A program made the position numbers and the translations under genes. From Polychytrium aggregatum (taxonomy: Eukaryota; Chytridiomycota; Chytridiomycetes; Polychytriales): a stretch of DNA of 32,259 nt. Location of the stretch: the NCBI RefSeq assembly GCF_025602895.1, contig NW_026516486.1:1-32259 (forward strand), written 5' to 3'. The notes beneath the pieces were generated by a model. That model did no database searches and was not told where the DNA came from. It saw nothing but the letters and a program-made list of their open reading frames with translations. Positions 21,843-32,259 of the stretch are shown in pieces. Position 1 is the stretch's first letter; each line of letters begins with the position of its first letter.

Positions 21843-24048
21843 TTGGGAGAACATTGCTGGGGGCTAGTTTGGATCTCCCTGGGATCTTGATCCCTTGGTC
21901 GCTGAGGATATTTTTTTTATTTCCGACCCAGAGAGCCCCCAGGCAAAACCCAGAGGACATCCCAGATCCCAGATCCCAGGTCCACTATAGAGTGACCCCA
22001 TAGAACTGGCCAGATCATATAGATCCAGAGATCCATCCGACATACCATCCCATCCCATCCCCGATAGGCCCTGGGATCTCATAATGGGATCTGGGAAGTT
22101 CCCAAAGGTTCCTGCAGGCGACCAAGCCTCTGAAGAAAAAAAAAAAATCAAAAAAACCTCGGAGAATACCCAAGCCCTGGGATCTGTCAAAGATCTTGCT
22201 GGGGCCTAGCTGGGATCTCCCAGAGATATTTTCTATTTTTTTTTTCTAACCCAGGTGGCCCTGGATAGATCCAGAGGACATCCCACTTCCCAGATCCCAA
22301 GCCCACTATAGAGTGGCCCCATAGAACTGCCCAGATCATATAGATCCAGACAACCATCCGACATCACAGCCCCGATAGGCCCTGGGATCATTGGAACCAA
22401 CTGGAATCCATTGGAACCCAATGGAGCCCACTACAGCCCGCTGGATGGCTTCACGTGCACCTGTGAAGTCAATATTGGGATCTGGGAAGTCCCAAGAAGA
22501 CCCGGCCGACCAGGCAGCCTCTGGAAAAAAAAAACCTTGGGGGATATCCAAGCCCTGGGATCTTGCTGGGTTCTTGCTAGGATCATGCTGGGGGCTAGTT
22601 GGGATCTTCCTAGGATCCTGATCCCTCGGTCTTTGAGGTTTTTTTTTTCTTTCCGACCCAGGCAGCCCTGGCGAGATCCCAAGGACTTCCCAGATCCCAG
22701 ATCCCAGGCCCACTATAGAGTGGCCCCATAGAACTGCCCAGATCATATAGATCCAGACAACCATCCGACATCACAGCCCCCTCCACTCCCCCCTTCCCTC
22801 GTCATACCAGTAACACATGTAGAACCGAACCCACGCTTCTCAGTCGTATTGCGATGATACAATTTCGTTGCTGGGTCACAGTGGACACTCCTGTGTTTCC
22901 CAAAGACATGAACTGCCACTGGTAGAGCCACCGCCCTTCGTGGGCCGATGTTTAGCCTATTCCCACGCCCTTGCCTTCAGCCTACATATACGCCAACAGT
23001 TTAGGCTGACCACAATGAGAGTACGTTCATCAGGGTTAGGTTAGGTTAGAGATTAGACCTTAGAGTTTAGGTTAGAGGGCCAGATGGATGACACAGTTGT
23101 TTTTGACTGGGCTTCTGTGGTCAGGTCAGGGTTAGGTTCTGGTTCCGGTTTGTGATTTCGATGTTGGCGTTTGCATCCCGCATCACCGTGATTGTACCTC
23201 ATATCAGTATAGGCGAGGATGGGGGCACACCACACCACACAACCATCCACAGCTTGCACCATTCCTCTCTATTATGGAACACTATGTCCAATCGACTACC
23301 ATTCTAAACTACTATGTGTTTCTTATCATTCTTCAAGTCTTCATCTTCTTCTGTGTCTTTCATTTCTTCTTATTGATCATGATTCAATTGGGAAGGTAGA
23401 GAATCATACAGTATCAGTATCAGTATCAGTATCAGTATCAGTATCAGTATCAGTATCAGTATCAGTATCAGTATCAGTATCAGTATCAGTATCAGTATCA
23501 GTATCTGTTAGGGATAGCTTCTGCTTGTTCTCCACTTTGACTGCACACTTGGCTGTTCTTTTGCCTTTCTGTTTGTTTGTGTGTAGCTTTGCAGTTCCCC
23601 TCCAATTTTCCGCCTTTTGCCTGCCATTTCCGCTCCTTCCGCACTTCCGTTTCCCCGCGCTGCTCCGCTTCCTTTGTCTTCTTCGCACGCGCCGGTTTGT
23701 TTGTGCACGCGCCTTGCTGCGATTGGTTGCAATTCGGCTGCCGGTCATGTGTCCCACCACCGGTGACTCATGACCTGCCTGACCGCCCCGATCTCTTGTT
23801 CATCTCGCATGCATTTGCCCCAACCTTATACTTGACCAATCCGCTTCTTGGACGTTGAGTCACATTGCTTCGCCTTTGCACGTTTCTCCTGCCAGGTGCT
23901 TCGCTTTTGCTTGCGCCTCCCTCGCTTTGGTTCTCTGCCTGTCTCGGTGGTCCTTCTCGGCCCTCGTTCGTGCATCGCCCCCTTCGCCCTGCTCGATCGC
24001 CCACTTTTCCCTCCCTTGGCCGCCCTTCGCTGCCAAGTCCGGACTTGT

Positions 24049-24058
24049 CTATAAATAG
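24049..24058 (+). promoter_or_regulatory. TATA box of LTR-A (young copy)
   Basis: CTATAAATAG, 50 bp before the polyadenylation signal; identical in the old copy. Confidence 0.65.
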
Positions 24059-24107
24059 CCTGACCCCCGCGATGTGTAGTCGAACCTGAGCGTTCAAAAT
24101 AGGACTA

Positions 24108-24113
24108 AATAAA
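24108..24113 (+). terminator. Polyadenylation signal AATAAA of LTR-A
   Basis: AATAAA follows the TATA box by about 50 bp, which makes the repeated R region short and places it around 24080-24130. Confidence 0.55.
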
Positions 24114-24147
24114 GTGCCTTCTACTTTATTCTCTGAGTGTTCCTCAC

Positions 24148-24291
24148 GTCTCATTTCGAGACAAGTCTTATCTTGAACGGATCTTTGCTTCCCTCGCTCC
24201 CTCTCCGAGTCCACTTCGGACTTTACCCTTGCCTTCCCTGAGCTCACTTCGAGCTCACTTCTTCTTTTGCCGTTGAGTCCCCTTCGGACTC
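24148..24291 (+). other. Four-hairpin ladder in LTR-A U5
   Basis: Four small stem-loops, each with a five-base loop ending TTC: GTCTC-ATTTC-GAGAC (24148-24162), AGTCC-ACTTC-GGACT (24208-24222), GAGCTC-ACTTC-GAGCTC (24240-24256) and GAGTCC-CCTTC-GGACTC (24275-24291). Stems differ in sequence but loops are alike. In the old copy the second survives as GTCT-CCTTC-GGAC at 3882-3894 with a wobble pair, while the third is partly decayed. Confidence 0.6.
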
Positions 24292-24957
24292 TAACAGTAT
24301 CAGTATCAGTATCAGTATCAGTATCAGTATCAGTATCAGTATCAGTAGTAGTATCAGAGCAGTAGTAGTAGAACATATGTATGAAGATCAATAGAGGGTA
24401 ACAGTGCTATGCATTGTGAGGTGCAGGATTGACCGACGGTCAGCAGTTGCCTTTGAACCTAGACATTGTCTGGATGGCTCCACGTGCACCTGTGATCTCA
24501 TTATGGGATCTGGGATCTTGGAAGTTCGAAAATACCCGGCCGACCAGGGAGCCTCCGAAGAAAAAAAAAACAAAAACAAAACACAACAATAAAACTGGGA
24601 GAATATCCAAATCCTGGGATCTTGGGAGAACATTGCTGGGGGCTAGTTTGGATCTCCCTGGGATCTTGATCCCTTGGTCGCTGAGGATATTTTTTTTATT
24701 TCCGACCCAGAGAGCCCCCAGGCAAAACCCAGAGGACATCCCAGATCCCAGATCCCAGGTCCACTATAGAGTGACCCCATAGAACTGGCCAGATCATATA
24801 GATCCAGAGATCCATCCGACATACCATCCCATCCCATCCCCGATAGGCCCTGGGATCTCATAATGGGATCTGGGAAGTTCCCAAAGGTTCCTGCAGGCGA
24901 CCAAGCCTCTGAAGAAAAAAAAAAATCAAAAAAACCTCGGAGAATACCCAAGCCCTG

Positions 24958-25264
24958 TGTCAGGAATTGGCGAGGGCAGGGCAGGGGAATCAAGGGCAGG
25001 GACAGGGGAGCTAGGACGGGACGGGAACAGGGACAGACAAGGAGAGTGATAATCGTTTATTAGAAGTGATAATTCACTAGCGTTCATCAGGAGGGGAGCG
25101 GGGTGGTCTATTTAAGTCTATGCCTACTCCCCCCCCGCTCGCCCTTCGGAGAATATATTTAGTCTCCGATCCTATGTTTCCCACGGTCATGAATCATGAC
25201 CATGTGGCCATGCAGGGTGGATCATGAGTGACGTGTCGCGCGACTGTCAGTCACGTTCATAACA
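24958..25264 (-). mobile_element. Solo LTR-B in unit 10
   Basis: 307 bp; same site, orientation and CCCTG flanks. Confidence 0.88.
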
Positions 25265-26498
25265 CCCTGGGATCTGTCAAAGATCTTGCTGGGGCCTAGC
25301 TGGGATCTCCCAGAGATATTTTCTATTTTTTTTTTCTAACCCAGGTGGCCCTGGATAGATCCAGAGGACATCCCACTTCCCAGATCCCAAGCCCACTATA
25401 GAGTGGCCCCATAGAACTGCCCAGATCATATAGATCCAGACAACCATCCGACATCACAGCCCCGATAGGCCCTGGGATCATTGGAACCAACTGGAATCCA
25501 TTGGAACCCAATGGAGCCCACTACAGCCCGCTGGATGGCTTCACGTGCACCTGTGAAGTCAATATTGGGATCTGGGAAGTCCCAAGAAGACCCGGCCGAC
25601 CAGGCAGCCTCTGGAAAAAAAAAACCTTGGGGGATATCCAAGCCCTGGGATCTTGCTGGGTTCTTGCTAGGATCATGCTGGGGGCTAGTTGGGATCTTCC
25701 TAGGATCCTGATCCCTCGGTCTTTGAGGTTTTTTTTTTCTTTCCGACCCAGGCAGCCCTGGCGAGATCCCAAGGACTTCCCAGATCCCAGATCCCAGGCC
25801 CACTATAGAGTGGCCCCATAGAACTGCCCAGATCATATAGATCCAGACAACCATCCGACATCACAGCCCCCTCCACTCCCCCCTTCCCTCGTCATACCAG
25901 TAACACATGTAGAACCGAACCCACGCTTCTCAGTCGTATTGCGATGATACAATTTCGTTGCTGGGTCACAGTGGACACTCCTGTGTTTCCCAAAGACATG
26001 AACTGCCACTGGTAGAGCCACCGCCCTTCGTGGGCCGATGTTTAGCCTATTCCCACGCCCTTGCCTTCAGCCTACATATACGCCAACAGTTTAGGCTGAC
26101 CACAATGAGAGTACGTTCATCAGGGTTAGGTTAGGTTAGAGATTAGACCTTAGAGTTTAGGTTAGAGGGCCAGATGGATGACACAGTTGTTTTTGACTGG
26201 GCTTCTGTGGTCAGGTCAGGGTTAGGTTCTGGTTCCGGTTTGTGATTTCGATGTTGGCGTTTGCATCCCGCATCACCGTGATTGTACCTCATATCAGTAT
26301 AGGCGAGGATGGGGGCACACCACACCACACAACCATCCACAGCTTGCACCATTCCTCTCTATTATGGAACACTATGTCCAATCGACTACCATTCTAAACT
26401 ACTATGTGTTTCTTATCATTCTTCAAGTCTTCATCTTCTTCTGTGTCTTTCATTTCTTCTTATTGATCATGATTCAATTGGGAAGGTAGAGAATCATA

Positions 26499-26665
26499 CA
26501 GTATCAGTATCAGTATCAGTATCAGTATCAGTATCAGTATCAGTATCAGTATCAGTATCAGTATCAGTATCAGTATCAGTATCAGTATCAGTATCAGTAT
26601 CAGTATCAGTATCAGTATCAGTATCAGTATCAGTATCAGTATCAGTATCAGTATCAGTATCAGTA
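26499..26665. repeat. (GTATCA)n tract, unit 10
   Basis: 167 bp, pure. Confidence 0.95.
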
Positions 26666-26938
26666 GTAGTATCAGAGCAGTAGTAGTAGAACATATGTAT
26701 GAAGATCAATAGAGGGTAACAGTGCTATGCATTGTGAGGTGCAGGATTGACCGACGGTCAGCAGTTGCCTTTGAACCTAGACATTGTCTGGATGGCTCCA
26801 CGTGCACCTGTGATCTCATTATGGGATCTGGGATCTTGGAAGTTCGAAAATACCCGGCCGACCAGGGAGCCTCCGAAGAAAAAAAAACAAAAACAAAACA
26901 CAACAATAAAACTGGGAGAATATCCAAATCCTGGGATC

Positions 26939-28956
26939 TTGGGAGAACATTGCTGGGGGCTAGTTTGGATCTCCCTGGGATCTTGATCCCTTGGTCGCTG
27001 AGGATATTTTTTTTATTTCCGACCCAGAGAGCCCCCAGGCAAAACCCAGAGGACATCCCAGATCCCAGATCCCAGGTCCACTATAGAGTGACCCCATAGA
27101 ACTGGCCAGATCATATAGATCCAGAGATCCATCCGACATACCATCCCATCCCATCCCCGATAGGCCCTGGGATCTCATAATGGGATCTGGGAAGTTCCCA
27201 AAGGTTCCTGCAGGCGACCAAGCCTCTGAAGAAAAAAAAAAAATCAAAAAAACCTCGGAGAATACCCAAGCCCTGGGATCTGTCAAAGATCTTGCTGGGG
27301 CCTAGCTGGGATCTCCCAGAGATATTTTCTATTTTTTTTTTCTAACCCAGGTGGCCCTGGATAGATCCAGAGGACATCCCACTTCCCAGATCCCAAGCCC
27401 ACTATAGAGTGGCCCCATAGAACTGCCCAGATCATATAGATCCAGACAACCATCCGACATCACAGCCCCGATAGGCCCTGGGATCATTGGAACCAACTGG
27501 AATCCATTGGAACCCAATGGAGCCCACTACAGCCCGCTGGATGGCTTCACGTGCACCTGTGAAGTCAATATTGGGATCTGGGAAGTCCCAAGAAGACCCG
27601 GCCGACCAGGCAGCCTCTGGAAAAAAAAAACCTTGGGGGATATCCAAGCCCTGGGATCTTGCTGGGTTCTTGCTAGGATCATGCTGGGGGCTAGTTGGGA
27701 TCTTCCTAGGATCCTGATCCCTCGGTCTTTGAGGTTTTTTTTTTCTTTCCGACCCAGGCAGCCCTGGCGAGATCCCAAGGACTTCCCAGATCCCAGATCC
27801 CAGGCCCACTATAGAGTGGCCCCATAGAACTGCCCAGATCATATAGATCCAGACAACCATCCGACATCACAGCCCCCTCCACTCCCCCCTTCCCTCGTCA
27901 TACCAGTAACACATGTAGAACCGAACCCACGCTTCTCAGTCGTATTGCGATGATACAATTTCGTTGCTGGGTCACAGTGGACACTCCTGTGTTTCCCAAA
28001 GACATGAACTGCCACTGGTAGAGCCACCGCCCTTCGTGGGCCGATGTTTAGCCTATTCCCACGCCCTTGCCTTCAGCCTACATATACGCCAACAGTTTAG
28101 GCTGACCACAATGAGAGTACGTTCATCAGGGTTAGGTTAGGTTAGAGATTAGACCTTAGAGTTTAGGTTAGAGGGCCAGATGGATGACACAGTTGTTTTT
28201 GACTGGGCTTCTGTGGTCAGGTCAGGGTTAGGTTCTGGTTCCGGTTTGTGATTTCGATGTTGGCGTTTGCATCCCGCATCACCGTGATTGTACCTCATAT
28301 CAGTATAGGCGAGGATGGGGGCACACCACACCACACAACCATCCACAGCTTGCACCATTCCTCTCTATTATGGAACACTATGTCCAATCGACTACCATTC
28401 TAAACTACTATGTGTTTCTTATCATTCTTCAAGTCTTCATCTTCTTCTGTGTCTTTCATTTCTTCTTATTGATCATGATTCAATTGGGAAGGTAGAGAAT
28501 CATACAGTATCAGTATCAGTATCAGTATCAGTATCAGTATCAGTATCAGTATCAGTATCAGTATCAGTATCAGTATCAGTATCAGTATCAGTATCAGTAT
28601 CAGTATCAGTATCAGTATCAGTATCAGTATCAGTATCAGTATCAGTATCAGTATCAGTATCAGTATCAGTATCAGTATCAGTAGTAGTATCAGAGCAGTA
28701 GTAGTAGAACATATGTATGAAGATCAATAGAGGGTAACAGTGCTATGCATTGTGAGGTGCAGGATTGACCGACGGTCAGCAGTTGCCTTTGAACCTAGAC
28801 ATTGTCTGGATGGCTCCACGTGCACCTGTGATCTCATTATGGGATCTGGGATCTTGGAAGTTCGAAAATACCCGGCCGACCAGGGAGCCTCCGAAGAAAA
28901 AAAAACAAAAACAAAACACAACAATAAAACTGGGAGAATATCCAAATCCTGGGATC
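26939..28956 (+). repeat. Satellite unit 11 (LTR-B site empty)
   Basis: 2018 bp; it has the longest hexamer tract of the array (179 bp). Confidence 0.95.
28505..28683. repeat. (GTATCA)n tract, unit 11
   Basis: 179 bp, pure; the longest tract. Confidence 0.95.
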
Positions 28957-30956
28957 TTGGGAGAACATTGCTGGGGGCTAGTTTGGATCTCCCTGGGATC
29001 TTGATCCCTTGGTCGCTGAGGATATTTTTTTTATTTCCGACCCAGAGAGCCCCCAGGCAAAACCCAGAGGACATCCCAGATCCCAGATCCCAGGTCCACT
29101 ATAGAGTGACCCCATAGAACTGGCCAGATCATATAGATCCAGAGATCCATCCGACATACCATCCCATCCCATCCCCGATAGGCCCTGGGATCTCATAATG
29201 GGATCTGGGAAGTTCCCAAAGGTTCCTGCAGGCGACCAAGCCTCTGAAGAAAAAAAAAAAATCAAAAAAACCTCGGAGAATACCCAAGCCCTGGGATCTG
29301 TCAAAGATCTTGCTGGGGCCTAGCTGGGATCTCCCAGAGATATTTTCTATTTTTTTTTTCTAACCCAGGTGGCCCTGGATAGATCCAGAGGACATCCCAC
29401 TTCCCAGATCCCAAGCCCACTATAGAGTGGCCCCATAGAACTGCCCAGATCATATAGATCCAGACAACCATCCGACATCACAGCCCCGATAGGCCCTGGG
29501 ATCATTGGAACCAACTGGAATCCATTGGAACCCAATGGAGCCCACTACAGCCCGCTGGATGGCTTCACGTGCACCTGTGAAGTCAATATTGGGATCTGGG
29601 AAGTCCCAAGAAGACCCGGCCGACCAGGCAGCCTCTGGAAAAAAAAAACCTTGGGGGATATCCAAGCCCTGGGATCTTGCTGGGTTCTTGCTAGGATCAT
29701 GCTGGGGGCTAGTTGGGATCTTCCTAGGATCCTGATCCCTCGGTCTTTGAGGTTTTTTTTTTCTTTCCGACCCAGGCAGCCCTGGCGAGATCCCAAGGAC
29801 TTCCCAGATCCCAGATCCCAGGCCCACTATAGAGTGGCCCCATAGAACTGCCCAGATCATATAGATCCAGACAACCATCCGACATCACAGCCCCCTCCAC
29901 TCCCCCCTTCCCTCGTCATACCAGTAACACATGTAGAACCGAACCCACGCTTCTCAGTCGTATTGCGATGATACAATTTCGTTGCTGGGTCACAGTGGAC
30001 ACTCCTGTGTTTCCCAAAGACATGAACTGCCACTGGTAGAGCCACCGCCCTTCGTGGGCCGATGTTTAGCCTATTCCCACGCCCTTGCCTTCAGCCTACA
30101 TATACGCCAACAGTTTAGGCTGACCACAATGAGAGTACGTTCATCAGGGTTAGGTTAGGTTAGAGATTAGACCTTAGAGTTTAGGTTAGAGGGCCAGATG
30201 GATGACACAGTTGTTTTTGACTGGGCTTCTGTGGTCAGGTCAGGGTTAGGTTCTGGTTCCGGTTTGTGATTTCGATGTTGGCGTTTGCATCCCGCATCAC
30301 CGTGATTGTACCTCATATCAGTATAGGCGAGGATGGGGGCACACCACACCACACAACCATCCACAGCTTGCACCATTCCTCTCTATTATGGAACACTATG
30401 TCCAATCGACTACCATTCTAAACTACTATGTGTTTCTTATCATTCTTCAAGTCTTCATCTTCTTCTGTGTCTTTCATTTCTTCTTATTGATCATGATTCA
30501 ATTGGGAAGGTAGAGAATCATACAGTATCAGTATCAGTATCAGTATCAGTATCAGTATCAGTATCAGTATCAGTATCAGTATCAGTATCAGTATCAGTAT
30601 CAGTATCAGTATCAGTATCAGTATCAGTATCAGTATCAGTATCAGTATCAGTATCAGTATCAGTATCAGTATCAGTATCAGTAGTAGTATCAGAGCAGTA
30701 GTAGTAGAACATATGTATGAAGATCAATAGAGGGTAACAGTGCTATGCATTGTGAGGTGCAGGATTGACCGACGGTCAGCAGTTGCCTTTGAACCTAGAC
30801 ATTGTCTGGATGGCTCCACGTGCACCTGTGATCTCATTATGGGATCTGGGATCTTGGAAGTTCGAAAATACCCGGCCGACCAGGGAGCCTCCGAAGAAAA
30901 AAAAACAAAAACAAAACACAACAATAAAACTGGGAGAATATCCAAATCCTGGGATC
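28957..30956 (+). repeat. Satellite unit 12 (LTR-B site empty)
   Basis: 2000 bp; consensus copy. Confidence 0.95.
30523..30683. repeat. (GTATCA)n tract, unit 12
   Basis: 161 bp, pure. Confidence 0.95.
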
Positions 30957-32259
30957 TTGGGAGAACATTGCTGGGGGCTAGTTTGGATCTCCCTGGGATC
31001 TTGATCCCTTGGTCGCTGAGGATATTTTTTTTATTTCCGACCCAGAGAGCCCCCAGGCAAAACCCAGAGGACATCCCAGATCCCAGATCCCAGGTCCACT
31101 ATAGAGTGACCCCATAGAACTGGCCAGATCATATAGATCCAGAGATCCATCCGACATACCATCCCATCCCATCCCCGATAGGCCCTGGGATCTCATAATG
31201 GGATCTGGGAAGTTCCCAAAGGTTCCTGCAGGCGACCAAGCCTCTGAAGAAAAAAAAAATCAAAAAACCTCGGAGAATACCCAAGCCCTGTGTCAGGAAT
31301 TGGCGAGGGCAGGGCAGGGGAATCAAGGGCAGGGACAGGGGAGCTAGGACGGGACGGGAACAGGGACAGACAAGGAGAGTGATAATCGTTTATTAGAAGT
31401 GATAATTCACTAGCGTTCATCAGGAGGGGAGCGGGGTGGTCTATTTAAGTCTATGCCTACTCCCCCCCCCGCTCGCCCTTCGGAGAATATATTTAGTCTC
31501 CGATCCTATGTTTCCCACGGTCATGAATCATGACCATGTGGCCATGCAGGGTGGATCATGAGTGACGTGTCGCGCGACTGTCAGTCACGTTCATAACACC
31601 CTGGGATCTGTCAAAGATCTTGCTGGGGCCTAGCTGGGATCTCCCAGAGATATTTTCTATTTTTTTTTTCTAACCCAGGTGGCCCTGGATAGATCCAGAG
31701 GACATCCCACTTCCCAGATCCCAAGCCCACTATAGAGTGGCCCCATAGAAACTGCCCAGATCATATAGATCCAGACAACCATCCGACATCACAGCCCCGA
31801 TAGGCCCTGGGATCATTGGAACCAACTGGAATCCATTGGAAACCCAATGGAGCCCACTACAGCCCGCTGGATGGCTTCACGTGCACCTGTGAAGTCAATA
31901 TTGGGATCTGGGAAGTCCCAAGAAGACCCGGCCGACCAGGCAGCCTCTGGAAAAAAAAACCTTGGGGGATATCCAAGCCCTGGGATCTTGCTGGGTTCTT
32001 GCTAGGATCATGCTGGGGGCTAGTTGGGATCTTCCTAGGATCCTGATCCCTCGGTCTTTGAGGTTTTTTTTTCTTTCCGACCCAGGCAGCCCTGGCGAGA
32101 TCCCAAGGACTTCCCAGATCCCAGATCCCAGGCCCACTATAGAGTGGCCCCATAGAACTGCCCAGATCATATAGATCCAGACAACCATCCGACATCACAG
32201 CCCCCTCCACTCCCCCCTTCCCTCGTCATACCAGTAACACATGTAGAACCGAACCCACG
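30957..32259 (+). repeat. Satellite unit 13 (partial, LTR-B filled)
   Basis: Cut by the window end shortly after sub-repeat gamma. Extra single bases near 31748 (GAAACTGCC) and 31840 (GGAAACCCA) are absent from all other copies and resemble read error near a contig end. Confidence 0.93.
31291..31598 (-). mobile_element. Solo LTR-B in unit 13
   Basis: 308 bp; same site, orientation and CCCTG flanks. Confidence 0.88.

Larger units (their letters stand above)
23506..24296 (+). mobile_element. Solo LTR, family LTR-A, young copy in unit 9
   Basis: 791 bp with perfect 6-bp terminal inverted repeat TGTTAG...CTAACA. It is flanked by the 5-bp duplication GTATC (23501-23505 and 24297-24301), taken from the hexamer tract it entered. 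TATA box at 24049-24058 and AATAAA at 24108-24113. It has no internal retrotransposon domain and no primer-binding site, so it is a solo LTR. Since only one of the visible units carries it, it postdates the last homogenisation of this part of the array. Confidence 0.92.
23409..24347. repeat. (GTATCA)n tract, unit 9, split by LTR-A
   Basis: 97 bp left and 51 bp right of the LTR. After removing the duplicated GTATC the original tract was 143 bp, in step with the six-base ladder of the other units. Confidence 0.95.
21843..24621 (+). repeat. Satellite unit 9 (LTR-B empty; LTR-A inserted in hexamer tract)
   Basis: 2779 bp. The excess over other short units is the 791-bp LTR-A plus its 5-bp duplication at 23501-24301. 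Removing these gives a normal empty-site unit. Confidence 0.95.
24622..26938 (+). repeat. Satellite unit 10 (LTR-B filled)
   Basis: 2317 bp with LTR-B at 24958-25264. Confidence 0.95.
4250..32259 (+). repeat. Tandem satellite array, 2.0/2.3-kb units, 12 whole copies plus one partial
   Basis: Head-to-tail copies, all in one orientation, repeat at 1988-2325 bp spacing (2779 bp in unit 9, which carries an extra LTR). Outside known indel patches, most copies differ only by homopolymer length, the hexamer tract length, and presence or absence of a 308-bp LTR. Each unit contains foldback sub-repeats alpha, beta and gamma, then about 0.9 kb of non-foldback sequence with telomere-like words and a GTATCA hexamer tract. 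No reading frame shared by all units shows a known domain, and the long frames follow the repeats on both strands. The array continues past the right edge. High homogeneity means recent amplification or active homogenisation by unequal exchange or conversion. Confidence 0.95.

Noticed and set aside
3180..24296. A giant LTR retrotransposon bounded by the two LTR-A copies
   Set aside because: The two LTRs differ strongly, the young one has its own GTATC duplication, no primer-binding site follows the left copy, and the 19.5 kb between is unique spacer and satellite without retrotransposon domains.
4250..32259. CRISPR array or bacterial repeat system
   Set aside because: Unit length of kilobases, no 25-40 bp repeat/spacer pattern, no cas-like gene, and eukaryotic LTR signals throughout.
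4250..32259. Ribosomal DNA or 5S/tRNA arrays as the identity of the tandem unit
   Set aside because: No rRNA core sequences, cloverleaf or A/B-box pair could be recognised in the unit on either strand.

Overview
The window is eukaryotic nuclear-type DNA, probably from a unicellular eukaryote such as an alga or other protist; lineage confidence is low. The evidence is two kinds of solo LTR with TATA boxes and AATAAA signals, long tandem satellite units, no bacterial-style gene packing, and one gene fragment of the D5-type helicase-primase family, which is typical of nucleocytoplasmic large DNA viruses and their endogenised relatives. About 87% of the window is one tandem array with no convincing protein-coding gene.

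Layout. (1) 1-2242, minus strand: a D5-like gene that runs off the left edge. It has an acidic leader, cysteine-rich zinc modules, a D5_N-like region and the start of an SF3 helicase with its Walker A loop. It is broken by two frame changes and shows no archaeo-eukaryotic primase catalytic core. A TATA box lies about 370 bp upstream of its ATG. (2) 2243-3179: GC-rich spacer. (3) 3180-3968: an old, diverged solo LTR (family LTR-A). (4) 3969-4249: short unique spacer. (5) 4250 to the right end: a head-to-tail array of 12 whole units and one partial unit.

The array unit occurs in two sizes, about 2.00 kb and 2.32 kb. The difference is a 307-308 bp solo LTR (LTR-B, minus orientation, 5-bp duplication CCCTG) present in seven units and absent, with an intact empty site, in six: E F F E F F F E E F E E F. 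Each unit holds three diverged foldback sub-repeats (alpha, beta, gamma; GATC-rich, with symmetric A and T tracts), then about 0.9 kb of non-foldback sequence with telomere-like TTAGG(G/T) words and a (GTATCA)n hexamer tract. In unit 9 a young 791-bp LTR-A copy sits inside the hexamer tract, flanked by the duplication GTATC.

The copies look nearly identical except for a burst of about 20 single-base indels at about 9.29-11.45 kb, best read as an unpolished long-read assembly join. Copy number and unit order should therefore be treated with care. The most interesting signals are the satellite family itself, the mosaic of filled and empty LTR sites, the coincidence of the LTR-B site and the array edge with palindrome centres, the four-hairpin ladder in LTR-A, and the degraded viral-type helicase beside the array.
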